NCBI RefSeq assembly: GCF_039941015.1
Contig: NZ_JBDVFI010000020.1
DNA: 64,000 nt
Source: Sedimentitalea sp039941015
GTDB lineage: Bacteria; Pseudomonadota; Alphaproteobacteria; Rhodobacterales; Rhodobacteraceae
Direction: 5' to 3' (one strand)
In this document: positions 1 to 8,454 of the stretch, in pieces
How positions within the stretch are numbered: the first letter of the stretch is position 1
How the letters are laid out: each line of letters opens with the position of its first letter
Notes under the pieces: model-generated
Seen by the model: only the letters and a program-made list of their open reading frames with translations
The model's database searches: none
What the model was told of the DNA's origin: nothing
Position numbers and translations under genes: made by a program

Positions 1-273
1 ATTCATTTCATGATCGGCGCGGTCGGGTTTTCGACCTTCGTCTGGATCACCCACCTGATCACAAAGGCCAATCTGATTCTCTCCGGTGCCATCGCCGGTT
101 TCGTACTGTGGTTCGTGGCCCAGGGCGTTCTTGCACCTGCTGTTGGTCGCAGCTTCATGATGGGCTTTGGGGCCTACACGCAATCGTCGTTCATCGGGCA
201 TGTCGGAATGGCCACTTTGATGGGGTATGTCCTGTTGAAACTTGGCAGCAGCAAGGCTCTCAAGACTGCATGA
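1..273 (+). CDS. C-terminal part of a small integral membrane protein (5' end outside window)
   Basis: The frame is open from base 1 to a TGA at 271-273, so the ATG at 10 may be internal and the gene is probably cut by the window edge. The visible 90 residues hold about three hydrophobic stretches (roughly residues 5-22, 25-45 and 63-80) separated by short loops, with no catalytic motif. The sequence has the flavour of YagU/DUF6789-type small membrane proteins, but that is only an impression. It converges on the desaturase gene, separated by 53 bp that hold a 9-bp inverted repeat. Confidence 0.6.
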   Translation: MHFMIGAVGFSTFVWITHLITKANLILSGAIAGFVLWFVAQGVLAPAVGRSFMMGFGAYTQSSFIGHVGMATLMGYVLLKLGSSKALKTA

Positions 274-288
274 TCTTGGCTGCGCCAT

Positions 289-308
289 GCAAGCGCCGGG
301 GCGCTTGC
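289..308. terminator. Inverted repeat between convergent genes, possible bidirectional terminator
   Basis: A 9-bp perfect inverted repeat (GCAAGCGCC / GGCGCTTGC) with a 2-nt centre lies exactly between two convergent genes. No T-run follows on either strand, so if it terminates transcription it does so inefficiently or with Rho. Confidence 0.35.
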
Positions 309-326
309 CACCAACACGATCAGGGC

Positions 327-1322
327 CTACCCGACGATTGAATCCGCAGTGCTTCTGACCCGATCTTCTGCGCGTGGAAACCGCACCAGCCGGCCCTGCT
401 CTTCGTCCCATAGCTTGAGGTTCAGCGCCGCGACAGCTTCGAGGAACTTGATGCGGCGAGGAGCAAATTCCTCGGGCAGGCTATAGTGGCAGGCGCGCAG
501 ACGATAGGACGGGATACGCGAGTTCAGGTGGTGGATATCATGCAGTGTGATGCAGGCCACAGCGTGATCGAACCACGCGCCAAAATCGAGGCAGGACGAA
601 CCCTGTATGGCCGCAATCTGAGGATCAAGGTCGGGGCGTCGGTCCCAATAGGTGTCTTCAAAGTTATGCTGAAGGTAGACGAGGAACACGCCAAGCATGC
701 CGCCAACCATCGACGCCGCGAAATAGATACCCAACCCATGCCAGCCCGACAGCACGTAGATCAATCCAACCCATGCCAGAACCGCGACATTATGCAGGAC
801 AACCCCTTTCCAGCCGAACCGCATGGTATTCTTGGGCCAGCGATAGCGAATGAAATAGGTGAACAACGCACCAGCAGGCACAAGAATGAACGGATTGCGA
901 TAGAGCCGATACTGTAGGCGCGACCAGAACCCCGCGTTGTTCCATTCGCGCAGGGTCATGGTGTTGATTTCACCGGTCTCGCGATGATCCAGATTGCCGA
1001 CACCTGCATGATGCAGATTGTGATTCTGTTTCATCACTTCGAACGGCGCAAAGGTGAACGGCGACAGCGCGTGTCCGGCCAGCTCGTTCAGCTCCCGCGT
1101 GGCGAACAGCGAGTGATGACCCGTGTCATGTTGCAGCACATAGAGACGCACGGCAGAAAACGCATGAACAACAACGGCGGGGATCAGCACGTACCAATGC
1201 CCCGATTGGCTGATCGCCAACCATAGCGACGTGAAATAAACCACAAACGTGCCAAAGAAACTCAGGCTCGCGAGGCGGTTGTCCTTGTCACAGTATTTCC
1301 GTGTATGCTCGCGCAAGTTCAT
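327..1322 (-). CDS. Membrane fatty acid desaturase
   Basis: 331-residue integral-membrane di-iron desaturase of the FA_desaturase family, expected to introduce a double bond into acyl chains in the inner membrane. The three histidine clusters are visible: HDTGH near residue 65, HNLHH near 101 and HDIHH near 261; hydrophobic segments lie near residues 25-60 and 150-200. The frame stays open upstream to 1448 (ATG at 1418, TTG at 1448), but the added residues are unlike the family N-terminus, and a perfect 18-bp palindrome at 1378-1395 falls in that stretch, which argues for the start at 1322. No clear Shine-Dalgarno is visible for any of the starts. The lipid substrate cannot be told from sequence. 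Confidence 0.88.
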   Translation of the reverse strand: MNLREHTRKYCDKDNRLASLSFFGTFVVYFTSLWLAISQSGHWYVLIPAVVVHAFSAVRLYVLQHDTGHHSLFATRELNELAGHALSPFTFAPFEVMKQNHNLHHAGVGNLDHRETGEINTMTLREWNNAGFWSRLQYRLYRNPFILVPAGALFTYFIRYRWPKNTMRFGWKGVVLHNVAVLAWVGLIYVLSGWHGLGIYFAASMVGGMLGVFLVYLQHNFEDTYWDRRPDLDPQIAAIQGSSCLDFGAWFDHAVACITLHDIHHLNSRIPSYRLRACHYSLPEEFAPRRIKFLEAVAALNLKLWDEEQGRLVRFPRAEDRVRSTADSIVG

Positions 1323-1377
1323 GTCAGTACCCAAAGCGAAAAGGGCAGATCGCCCTATTGGTTGATAGCAGCACTTG

Positions 1378-1395
1378 TTGTCAGATATCTGACAA
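1378..1395. promoter_or_regulatory. Perfect 18-bp palindrome, candidate operator of the desaturase gene
   Basis: TTGTCAGATATCTGACAA is its own reverse complement and begins 56 bp upstream of the preferred desaturase start. Length and symmetry suit a homodimeric repressor site (GntR or TetR class). No regulator gene is adjacent, so the protein is unknown. Confidence 0.5.
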
Positions 1396-1511
1396 ATTTC
1401 GCGCTCCTTTTCAATCATTTGGCGAAACTTCGCCGGGATGAGCGACAATTTGGCCGTTTGCCGACCGCGTCACACATGCCTCGGCACCATTCGTACTGGT
1501 TGCAGGCGACT

Positions 1512-2636
1512 TCAGAACAGGTCAGGAAACAGACGTTTCAGGCTGAGCGGTCGATAAGCGTTCATCGCATCCAGACGTTGTTTTACGGTTGGCGACGCAT
1601 CGGTCGAGATGGCCGGACCGTCTCGCCACACCAGCAGGTCGGGCGAAATACCGTAGATGGGTGAAGGATCGCGCAAAACCGGCACATCATCTGCGGGGTT
1701 GGGATCCACCGCCGGAATATTGGCGTCCGGACGCAAGGTTAGTCCGGCTTTCTTTGCGCCTTCGGCGATCCATTGAAGCGTTATGGCCGACAGGCTGGCG
1801 CTGTCACCGGTGCCCCCGACAATGCCGTGATCGCCCACAAACCAAAGCTGCTGAAAGGGTCGATCGTCCGAAGTATCGCCGCGATTCAACCCCGGCCCTT
1901 CGTCGCTGTCATCCAGATTGTTCCACGGCGACGGCAGAAAGAATGCCCGCCGTTCATCCAACGCCAGCGCGTGCCGCGCACTGGTCACCATGCTGGAAAG
2001 ATCGGTGTCGTGAAATTCGTATTTCTTGTTCCAGAGGCTCGCGATACTGCCCAGCAGAACCGACGGGATGCCCAGCGATCCCACCGTGTCCCAGACGCCG
2101 ATATAGCTGATCTTGACGACAGAAGAACCGTCATTGCGCTGTGCGCGCTCAGCCTCAGATGTAGCAAATCGCGGCGATTTCTGTTTGCGCTTTGCCATAA
2201 CACTTGGTGAATCCGGGCGGTTTCCTTCGCCCGAAGCCTTGTAGAGTTTGAACGCCTCGCTCAGCGCTGAGCTGCTGTAATCATCAAGTATGCCGCATTT
2301 GCGGATCATCCCGGCCAGCGACCGCGCGGTATAGGCACCACGTGAAAAGCCAAAAATCAGGATCTCGTCGCCCGGTTCATAGACCTTGCAGACATAGGCG
2401 TAGGCTTGCTTGATGTTAAGCTCCAGCCCCCAGCCGAATGCACCGCCGCCGATCCGGTTCAAGAGCCCGCCAAAAAACCCGGCATTAGAGGTTTCAGTGC
2501 CGACGCCTCGAAAGTAATGGGCGATCTGAACATCCGCCTGCTGATCGACCGCGTTGTAGAGATTGACAACATGGGTCCAGTCAAGCCGGGTCGGAGAATT
2601 CCACGTTCCGTCGCAAAAAACCGCAATACGTTTCAT
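1512..2636 (-). CDS. DUF2235 alpha/beta-hydrolase (Tle1-like phospholipase domain)
   Basis: 374-residue protein that starts with the family signature KRIAVFCDGTWN and carries a lipase-type nucleophile elbow GFSRGAY with Ser near residue 98, then a VWDTVGSLG segment typical of DUF2235 / T6SS Tle1-like catalytic domains. It covers most of the length of stand-alone DUF2235 proteins. No signal peptide or membrane segment is seen. No type VI genes or immunity gene lie nearby, so an effector role is not supported here; a cytoplasmic hydrolase is the safer reading. Substrate unknown. Confidence 0.8.
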   Translation of the reverse strand: MKRIAVFCDGTWNSPTRLDWTHVVNLYNAVDQQADVQIAHYFRGVGTETSNAGFFGGLLNRIGGGAFGWGLELNIKQAYAYVCKVYEPGDEILIFGFSRGAYTARSLAGMIRKCGILDDYSSSALSEAFKLYKASGEGNRPDSPSVMAKRKQKSPRFATSEAERAQRNDGSSVVKISYIGVWDTVGSLGIPSVLLGSIASLWNKKYEFHDTDLSSMVTSARHALALDERRAFFLPSPWNNLDDSDEGPGLNRGDTSDDRPFQQLWFVGDHGIVGGTGDSASLSAITLQWIAEGAKKAGLTLRPDANIPAVDPNPADDVPVLRDPSPIYGISPDLLVWRDGPAISTDASPTVKQRLDAMNAYRPLSLKRLFPDLF

Positions 2637-2726
2637 GTTGAAATACCTTTAGCAAATGCATGGAAAGTATCACATATTTGCCACTGCGGCAACGCGCCAA
2701 AACAACCAAAACGTTAGGGTGACTGC

Positions 2727-3365
2727 CTACATACCCGCCGGGCTGAGATGCAGAACGCCCATGGTCTCCAGTCCGACCAGCACCGAATCCACCGCGACGG
2801 TTGCAAGAATCATCCCCATCACGCGGCTAACCACATTCGCGCCACCTTTTCCGATGAGCCGCAGAATATGACCTGCCAGCAAAAGGGCCACCAGCGTTAC
2901 GGACAGCACCGCCAAAAGAAGCACCGCAGTTATCGCCTGATTACCAATCGACGTGCCGTGATTGTCCGTCAGAATCACAACGGCGAGCATGGCGCCAGGC
3001 GACGCAATTGACGGAATGGCCAAGGGAAAGACTGCGCCCGAAAGGTCTTCGTTCGTGGCTTCCTCAATATCGTGTTCGGCCTTTGAGTCGCCAAAAATCA
3101 TGGACAGCGCAAAGAGGAACAACACGATCCCTCCCGCGATCTGGAACGTTCCAAGCCGCAGACCAAGCGCTTCGAGCAGGAATTGTCCCCCGATCATGAA
3201 AACCAGCAGCACAGCAGCAGCCGTCAGCACTGCGCGAATCGCGAATGCCTTGTGCAGTCTCGGTGACACACCCGCCGCCGCGAACAGGAATACCGGGATG
3301 GTCCCGATCGGATCGATTACCACGAACAGCGTTACGAATTCGCGAATGATGGTTTGCAGGTCCAA
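2727..3365 (-). CDS. MarC-family integral membrane protein
   Basis: 212-residue protein with about six transmembrane helices and MarC-family features: the N-terminal FVVIDPIGTIPVF segment and the repeat-related SIASPGAMLAVVIL segment in the second half. Despite its name, the family is not shown to confer multidrug resistance and its transport substrate is unknown. Its start lies 25 bp after the der stop on the same strand, so it may be read through from the yfgM-bamB-der operon. Confidence 0.85.
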   Translation of the reverse strand: MDLQTIIREFVTLFVVIDPIGTIPVFLFAAAGVSPRLHKAFAIRAVLTAAAVLLVFMIGGQFLLEALGLRLGTFQIAGGIVLFLFALSMIFGDSKAEHDIEEATNEDLSGAVFPLAIPSIASPGAMLAVVILTDNHGTSIGNQAITAVLLLAVLSVTLVALLLAGHILRLIGKGGANVVSRVMGMILATVAVDSVLVGLETMGVLHLSPAGM

Positions 3366-3390
3366 TTGATGTCCACGTCTTAGCTAGGGG

Positions 3391-4845
3391 TCAGGTTTTG
3401 CGCCCCGATATATGCTTGCGCAATTTGCTGGGCCCACTCTTCTTACGGCCCTTATAGGGGTTTTGATCGTTTTGTCCCCTCATATGCAGCCGGATTGGCG
3501 CACCGGGCATGTCAAAATCCTCGCGCAGCCCATTTACCAGATACCGTGAATAGCTGGCAGGCATTTTGTCAGGATGCGAGCACATCACCACAAAACCCGG
3601 CGGCCTTGTCTTGGCCTGAGTCATATAGCGCAACTTGATCCGTTTGCCCTGTGGCGCCGGAGGCGGATGCTGTTCCAGCATGCCCGCAAGCCAGCGGTTC
3701 AGGGCGGCGGTCGGCACCCGGCGGTTCCACACCTCGTAAGCGCGCAGGATGGCCGTGTGCAGCCGGTCCAGCCCCCTGCCCGTCAGCGCGCTGACCGTGA
3801 TCAGCGGCGCACCCCGCAGTTGCGGCAACAGACGCTCAAAGGACTCGCGCAGATCACGCAGCTTTTCCTGTTTGTTTTCTTCGGCGTCCCATTTGTTCAC
3901 CGCAACGACCACGGCACGGCCTTCGCGTTCGGCGAGGTCAGCAATCCGCAAATCCTGTTGCTCAAACGGTATTTCGGCGTCGAGCAGCACGACGACAACC
4001 TCAGCAAACTTGACCGCTCGCAGCCCGTCGCTAACCGAAAGTTTTTCCAGTTTTTCCTGCACTTTGGCCTTTTTGCGCATCCCCGCCGTGTCAAAGATGC
4101 GCATCGGCGTGCCATCCCAATCGGTGGTCAGCGAGATGGCATCGCGGGTAATGCCCGCTTCGGGGCCGGTCAGCAGGCGATCTTCACCCAGAATGCGATT
4201 GATCAGCGTCGACTTTCCGGCGTTGGGGCGTCCCACCACGGCAACTTGCAGCGGTTTGTCCATGGTCGGTGTCGGTACGGCCTCGTCGTCGGCGTCATCA
4301 TCGACCGCGACATCGGTTTCCGGCGTTTCCGCCGCAGCGCGCTCGGCAAAGCCATCTGCCAGCGGCATAAGCTGAGAATACAGATCGTTCAGTCCTTCGT
4401 TATGTTCTGCGGACATCCGGATCGGTTCGCCCAGACCAAGCGCATAGGCCTCGATCACGCCGGCATCGGCGGCGGACCCTTCGGCCTTGTTTGCGGAAAG
4501 GATCACATGGGCGCTGCGTTTGCGCAGGATCTCGGCGAAGAGCTGGTCGGTCGGTGTGACCCCGGTCCGCGCGTCGATCATGAAAAGGCAGATATCGGCC
4601 ATATCCACTGCGCGTTCCGTCAAACGCCGCATCCGGCCCTGCAGACTGTCATCCGTAGCGTCTTCGAGTCCGGCGGTGTCGATCACCGTGAATCGCAGAT
4701 CACCCAGCCGTGCCTCGCCTTCGCGCAGGTCGCGGGTCACGCCGGGCGTGTCATCGACAAGCGCCAGGCGTTTGCCAACAAGGCGGTTGAACAGTGTGGA
4801 TTTGCCCACATTCGGGCGGCCCACGATAGCGAGGGTGAAGGACAT
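3391..4845 (-). CDS. der: Ribosome biogenesis GTPase Der (EngA)
   Basis: 484-residue double-GTPase needed for late 50S subunit assembly. Two G domains in tandem are visible: G1 GRPNVGKS at residues 9-16 with NKAE near 119, and a second GRPNAGKS at 205-212 with DTAG and NKWD further on. They are joined by an acidic linker (about residues 170-195) and followed by the KH-like C-terminal domain and a basic tail. The start is set at MSFTLAIVG (4845), five codons inside the longest frame, because the G domain normally begins at once. It follows bamB and the YfgM-like gene, a widely conserved order. Confidence 0.97.
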   Translation of the reverse strand: MSFTLAIVGRPNVGKSTLFNRLVGKRLALVDDTPGVTRDLREGEARLGDLRFTVIDTAGLEDATDDSLQGRMRRLTERAVDMADICLFMIDARTGVTPTDQLFAEILRKRSAHVILSANKAEGSAADAGVIEAYALGLGEPIRMSAEHNEGLNDLYSQLMPLADGFAERAAAETPETDVAVDDDADDEAVPTPTMDKPLQVAVVGRPNAGKSTLINRILGEDRLLTGPEAGITRDAISLTTDWDGTPMRIFDTAGMRKKAKVQEKLEKLSVSDGLRAVKFAEVVVVLLDAEIPFEQQDLRIADLAEREGRAVVVAVNKWDAEENKQEKLRDLRESFERLLPQLRGAPLITVSALTGRGLDRLHTAILRAYEVWNRRVPTAALNRWLAGMLEQHPPPAPQGKRIKLRYMTQAKTRPPGFVVMCSHPDKMPASYSRYLVNGLREDFDMPGAPIRLHMRGQNDQNPYKGRKKSGPSKLRKHISGRKT

Positions 4846-4894
4846 CGGGTCTGCTTTCAAAAAGTCTGAGAGCGCCCTTTAGCGCATCCGCGCC

Positions 4895-6229
4895 TCAACG
4901 GAAAGCGTGCAGTTCACCATCTCCGCCCATCACATAGAGCGTCTGGTTGGCAACAACCGGCGCACTGGTTGCACCGCCGGGCACCGGCACGGATGCCGTC
5001 AGCACCCCGTTTTCGGGGCTAAAGAACCGCAACTGGCCGTCAGACGACGCAACGATGATGCGGCCGCCGGCCAGAATCGGGCCGTAGTTGGCAAAGCTGG
5101 CACCCCGCCTGCGGGGCTTGTCCTTAACGAAGTTCGGCAGGTCAACGGCCCAGATCACACCACCATCGGCGGCATTGATCCGCACCAGCTTGTTCTGGTC
5201 GGTCACCGAGAAGATGCTGTCGCCCGTTGGCCAGACCGGACCAAGCGCACCTTCGCGCGCGGTCCATATGCGCTCGCCATCCGCGGCATCCAGCGCGACA
5301 ATCCGGCCAGAGTGGTTACCGGCATAAATCCGGTTCCCGACGACGACCGGCCCACCGGTGACATCGCCGATCTTGGCGATTGCGCGCCCTGTGCGCTGCC
5401 CCGCCACCGTGGCACTCCAGCGGCGCAGTCCGCCACGCCGGAACGCCGCCACGATGTCTCCGGAACCGAAACCGAAGACAACGTAGTCTCCGGCCAGCAC
5501 CGGCGAAGGTGCGCCGAGCACGTTGGTTATGCTGGGGCTGGCCTCAAGCTGCCATGCCACACGGCCGTCAGATGTGTTGATCGCCCAAGCGATATTGTCG
5601 CCCGCAATCAGATAGACCAGCCCGTCGCGCACCAGCGGCGTGCCGCTGCCGGTCGAGTCCAGTTTCTGGATCCAACGAGTCGCACCCGTGCGCGCATCAA
5701 GTGCGGCCAGCCGCCCATACCCCGACGACACGTATAGCGTGCCGTTGTCATAGGCCATGCCCCCACCCGTGGCCTGACCTTCTTTGTCGCTGGACGGAAT
5801 CAAGTCAGTGCTCCAGACGATCCCTCCGGTCGGAGCAACGGCCGAAACACGGGCAGCGCTATCAAGCGTATAGATCAACCCGCCCGCAACAACAGGCGAT
5901 GCCGTGATGCGTTGCTTGCGGCTGTTGCCAGAGCCGATCGAGGTGGAAAAGATGCGCTGCGGTGCAGATCGCAATGCCGCATTTGCCGTGCGGTAGGCCG
6001 GTGTACCAAGGGACTGGGCCCATGTGGTGTTGGCGGATTGGGACGGCAGCCGGATTGCGCGGTTTTCATTGACAACCGTGGCAGCGGTCGCAACTGCGCC
6101 ATCTTCGGTCGGGCGGATGTTTTCGCGCGGTCCCGCCAGAATCTGTTCTTTTTCGGAACAGGCTGTGGCTGCCAGAAGCAGGACGCCAAACAGGGCCAAC
6201 CCGGTGCGGGACGCTCGAAACGATACCAT
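4895..6229 (-). CDS. bamB: Outer-membrane assembly lipoprotein BamB (PQQ-like beta-propeller)
   Basis: 444-residue lipoprotein: signal peptide ending in a lipobox at Cys24 (AATAC), a low-complexity linker, then repeated blades of the PQQ-like type (GGLIYTLD, GRLAALDARTG, GRIVALDAADGERIW, GQLRFFSPENG). It is predicted to sit on the periplasmic face of the outer membrane and scaffold BamA in beta-barrel insertion. Its position between the YfgM-like gene and der supports BamB over other PQQ-propeller proteins. Confidence 0.93.
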   Translation of the reverse strand: MVSFRASRTGLALFGVLLLAATACSEKEQILAGPRENIRPTEDGAVATAATVVNENRAIRLPSQSANTTWAQSLGTPAYRTANAALRSAPQRIFSTSIGSGNSRKQRITASPVVAGGLIYTLDSAARVSAVAPTGGIVWSTDLIPSSDKEGQATGGGMAYDNGTLYVSSGYGRLAALDARTGATRWIQKLDSTGSGTPLVRDGLVYLIAGDNIAWAINTSDGRVAWQLEASPSITNVLGAPSPVLAGDYVVFGFGSGDIVAAFRRGGLRRWSATVAGQRTGRAIAKIGDVTGGPVVVGNRIYAGNHSGRIVALDAADGERIWTAREGALGPVWPTGDSIFSVTDQNKLVRINAADGGVIWAVDLPNFVKDKPRRRGASFANYGPILAGGRIIVASSDGQLRFFSPENGVLTASVPVPGGATSAPVVANQTLYVMGGDGELHAFR

Positions 6230-6281
6230 CTACAAAATCCCTGCCTGTCTTTCTATTCCTGCGGCCAAGTTCCAACCACCC

Positions 6282-6953
6282 TCATCCTTGGATGCGAGAA
6301 GGCACTTGTGGCGTGGCGCCAAGCGCCACCATCAACTGAGAGACCCGCTGTTGCAAGTCCGAGGTGACTTCGGCGTCATCCAGTATGGCCTGCAGCCGCA
6401 CGACCGCCGCGTCCACTTCATCTTCGGTGACGTCGATCAGGGCAAGTTGCTCTTCGGCCAGCAGTCGCAACGGCGCCCCCGGTTGCGCAAGCGCCTCGAA
6501 CTGAACCCGACGCTCAGCGGCAGGCATGCTGTCGGTCTGCATGGTGAGCGCCTTGAAGCTGGCGATCTGACGGAAGATCTCGGGCAAATCGCCATTTGTG
6601 GCAATCTGGTTCAGCCGGGCGACCGCCCCGGCGGTTTCACCGGAGTTGACCTCGGCGGCGGCAATCAACAAGTTGACCACAGCCTCTCCACCCGCGCTAT
6701 CGGTCTCGACCTCAGACAACGCAATGGCCCGCTCGGCAGGGTCGTTTGCAGCAAGTGCCGCGATGATACCATCACCCAGGCTTTCGGCGGCAGCACGCTT
6801 CTGGGCCTTGGAATATTCGTTCCACGCCGCACCTGCCACAATCAGCACGATCGCAGCAATCGCAATCCAGCCGTAGCGACGGAACATCAGGAACAACCGA
6901 TCGCGGCGCACCTCTTCGGTCACTTCTTCGATGAAACTGTCGCTGTCGCTCAT
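6282..6953 (-). CDS. YfgM/TPR_21-type membrane-anchored tetratricopeptide protein
   Basis: 223 residues: a charged cytoplasmic N-terminus with FIEEVTEEVRRDR, one transmembrane helix near residues 27-45, then an alpha-helical periplasmic region with TPR-like repeats rich in Ala and Leu. This is the arrangement of E. coli YfgM, an ancillary chaperone-linked component of the SecYEG surroundings. It is the first gene of the minus-strand group that continues into bamB (52-bp gap) and der. Confidence 0.85.
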   Translation of the reverse strand: MSDSDSFIEEVTEEVRRDRLFLMFRRYGWIAIAAIVLIVAGAAWNEYSKAQKRAAAESLGDGIIAALAANDPAERAIALSEVETDSAGGEAVVNLLIAAAEVNSGETAGAVARLNQIATNGDLPEIFRQIASFKALTMQTDSMPAAERRVQFEALAQPGAPLRLLAEEQLALIDVTEDEVDAAVVRLQAILDDAEVTSDLQQRVSQLMVALGATPQVPSRIQG

Positions 6954-7109
6954 GCTCTGCCCTGTCTCTGGCCGTGTGATGCCCCGGTTACGGAACGCTG
7001 TTTTGCCCTGAAATCGGGCAACGGCCCCCTCTTAGCCTGCATGCAGAGGCAAGCCAAGTGGCCGCTGTGACGCAAATTCACCGCTGCCCGCGCATTCTTT
7101 GGAAAAAAA

Positions 7110-7138
7110 TTGATCTGAACTGGTTAGTTTAGTAAAAA
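7110..7138 (+). promoter_or_regulatory. Candidate promoter with internal operator for the RND efflux operon
   Basis: TTGATC (7110-7115) and TAAAAA (7133-7138) are spaced by exactly 17 bp. The spacer is occupied by an imperfect dyad, CTGAACT-ggtt-AGTTTAG (7115-7132, one mismatched pair). A repressor bound there would block RNA polymerase, as TetR-type regulators do at efflux operons; no such regulator is encoded next door. Confidence 0.4.
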
Positions 7139-7215
7139 AGAGCCCTATATGCCAAGAGGTCCGCGTTTTGTGGGCATTGATTATGACCATTTGAATTTCT
7201 GTGGAAAGGCGCAAG

Positions 7216-8454
7216 ATGCGATTGATCCCCGTACTCACCGCAATTTTGGTGACGCTTGGACTTTATGCAGTGGTATTCGAGCGCGAAGCGCTGTTTGCCT
7301 TTGCGCGTGCCGGCGACGATGCCGAAACCGACGCCATCACATCGGAAGCTGACGGAACAGCCGTCGCCGAAGACGCCCCTGATGCGGTTGGCGTCGTTGT
7401 CTTGCGCAGCGTCGCGAAACAGATCGACAGTGCGGTCATCCTGCGCGGGCAGACCGCTGCCCACAGGCAGGTAGAGGTCCGCGCCGAAACATCGGCGACC
7501 GTCGTTTCGGCCCCTCTGCGCAAAGGTAACTTCGTGAACGCGTCAGATGTACTGTGCCAACTTGATATCGGAACACGCGAGGCCGCCCTTGCTGAGGCCC
7601 ATGCCCGGTTGACCGAGGCAAAGGCGCGCGTACCGGAAACTGAGGCGCGCATGGCCGAGGCCGAGGCGCTGCTCGCCGAAGCCCTAATCAACAACAATGC
7701 GGCGGACAAGCTTTCCAAAGGCGGGTACGCATCGGAGACACGGCTGGCCTCGACTCAGGCGGCGGTCCGCTCGGCTGAAGCCGGGGTTGCAACAGCGAAA
7801 TCTGGGCTGGAAACCACCAAGGCTGGTATCCAAGGTGCAGCGGCGGCGGTCGCGGCCGCAGAGCGCGAGATCGAGCGCCTGACCATCCGGGCCCCGTTTG
7901 ACGGATTGCTGGAATCCGATACCGCCGAGTTGGGCAGCCTGATGCAGCCGGGCAGCCTCTGTGCCACTGTCATCCAGCTCGATCCGATCAAGCTGGTCGG
8001 CTATGTGCCCGAGGCGGACGTCAACCGGATCGATCTGGGCGCAATGGCAGGGGCCGAACTGACCGATGGTCGCCGGGTTCAGGGCACGGTCGAATTCATC
8101 AGCCGGTCCGCTGATTCCATGACCCGCACGTTTCAGGTTGAAATCACAGCGCCCAATCCGGACATGTCGATCCGCGACGGGCAAACCGCAGCGATCGCCA
8201 TTGCCGCGGATGGAACCAAGGCGCACCGCCTACCGGCTTCGGCGCTGACCCTGAACAATGACGGTCAATTGGGGGTGCGCATCGTGCTCCCTGACAATAT
8301 CGTGGATTTCCGCGCAGTCCGGCTGGTGCGTGATGACGTGGACGGAATCTGGGTCACAGGTCTTGACGAAGAGAGCGACGTGATTGTCGTTGGGCAGGAA
8401 TTCGTGACCAAAGGCGTGCTCGTCAAACCGGCCTACCGCGAGGCCGCCCAATGA
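7216..8454 (+). CDS. RND efflux periplasmic adaptor (membrane fusion protein)
   Basis: 412-residue HlyD/AcrA-type adaptor. It has an N-terminal membrane anchor or uncleaved signal (residues 1-18), a lipoyl half-motif (VRAETSATVVSAPLRKGNFV), a long Ala/Glu-rich alpha-helical hairpin (about residues 120-215), the returning half (LTIRAPFDGLLESDTAELG) and a C-terminal beta-barrel. The start at 7216 is preferred over GTG 7201 because a GGAAAGG ribosome-binding site sits six bases before it. It overlaps the permease gene by ATGA, so the two are translationally coupled and should form one tripartite pump with an outer-membrane channel encoded elsewhere. Confidence 0.93.
   Translation: MRLIPVLTAILVTLGLYAVVFEREALFAFARAGDDAETDAITSEADGTAVAEDAPDAVGVVVLRSVAKQIDSAVILRGQTAAHRQVEVRAETSATVVSAPLRKGNFVNASDVLCQLDIGTREAALAEAHARLTEAKARVPETEARMAEAEALLAEALINNNAADKLSKGGYASETRLASTQAAVRSAEAGVATAKSGLETTKAGIQGAAAAVAAAEREIERLTIRAPFDGLLESDTAELGSLMQPGSLCATVIQLDPIKLVGYVPEADVNRIDLGAMAGAELTDGRRVQGTVEFISRSADSMTRTFQVEITAPNPDMSIRDGQTAAIAIAADGTKAHRLPASALTLNNDGQLGVRIVLPDNIVDFRAVRLVRDDVDGIWVTGLDEESDVIVVGQEFVTKGVLVKPAYREAAQ

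Noticed and set aside
1512..2636. Type VI effector operon around the DUF2235 hydrolase
   Set aside because: No VgrG, PAAR, adaptor or immunity-like gene is adjacent.
3574..4869. 431-codon plus-strand frame opposite der
   Set aside because: Antisense shadow of der; no family features.
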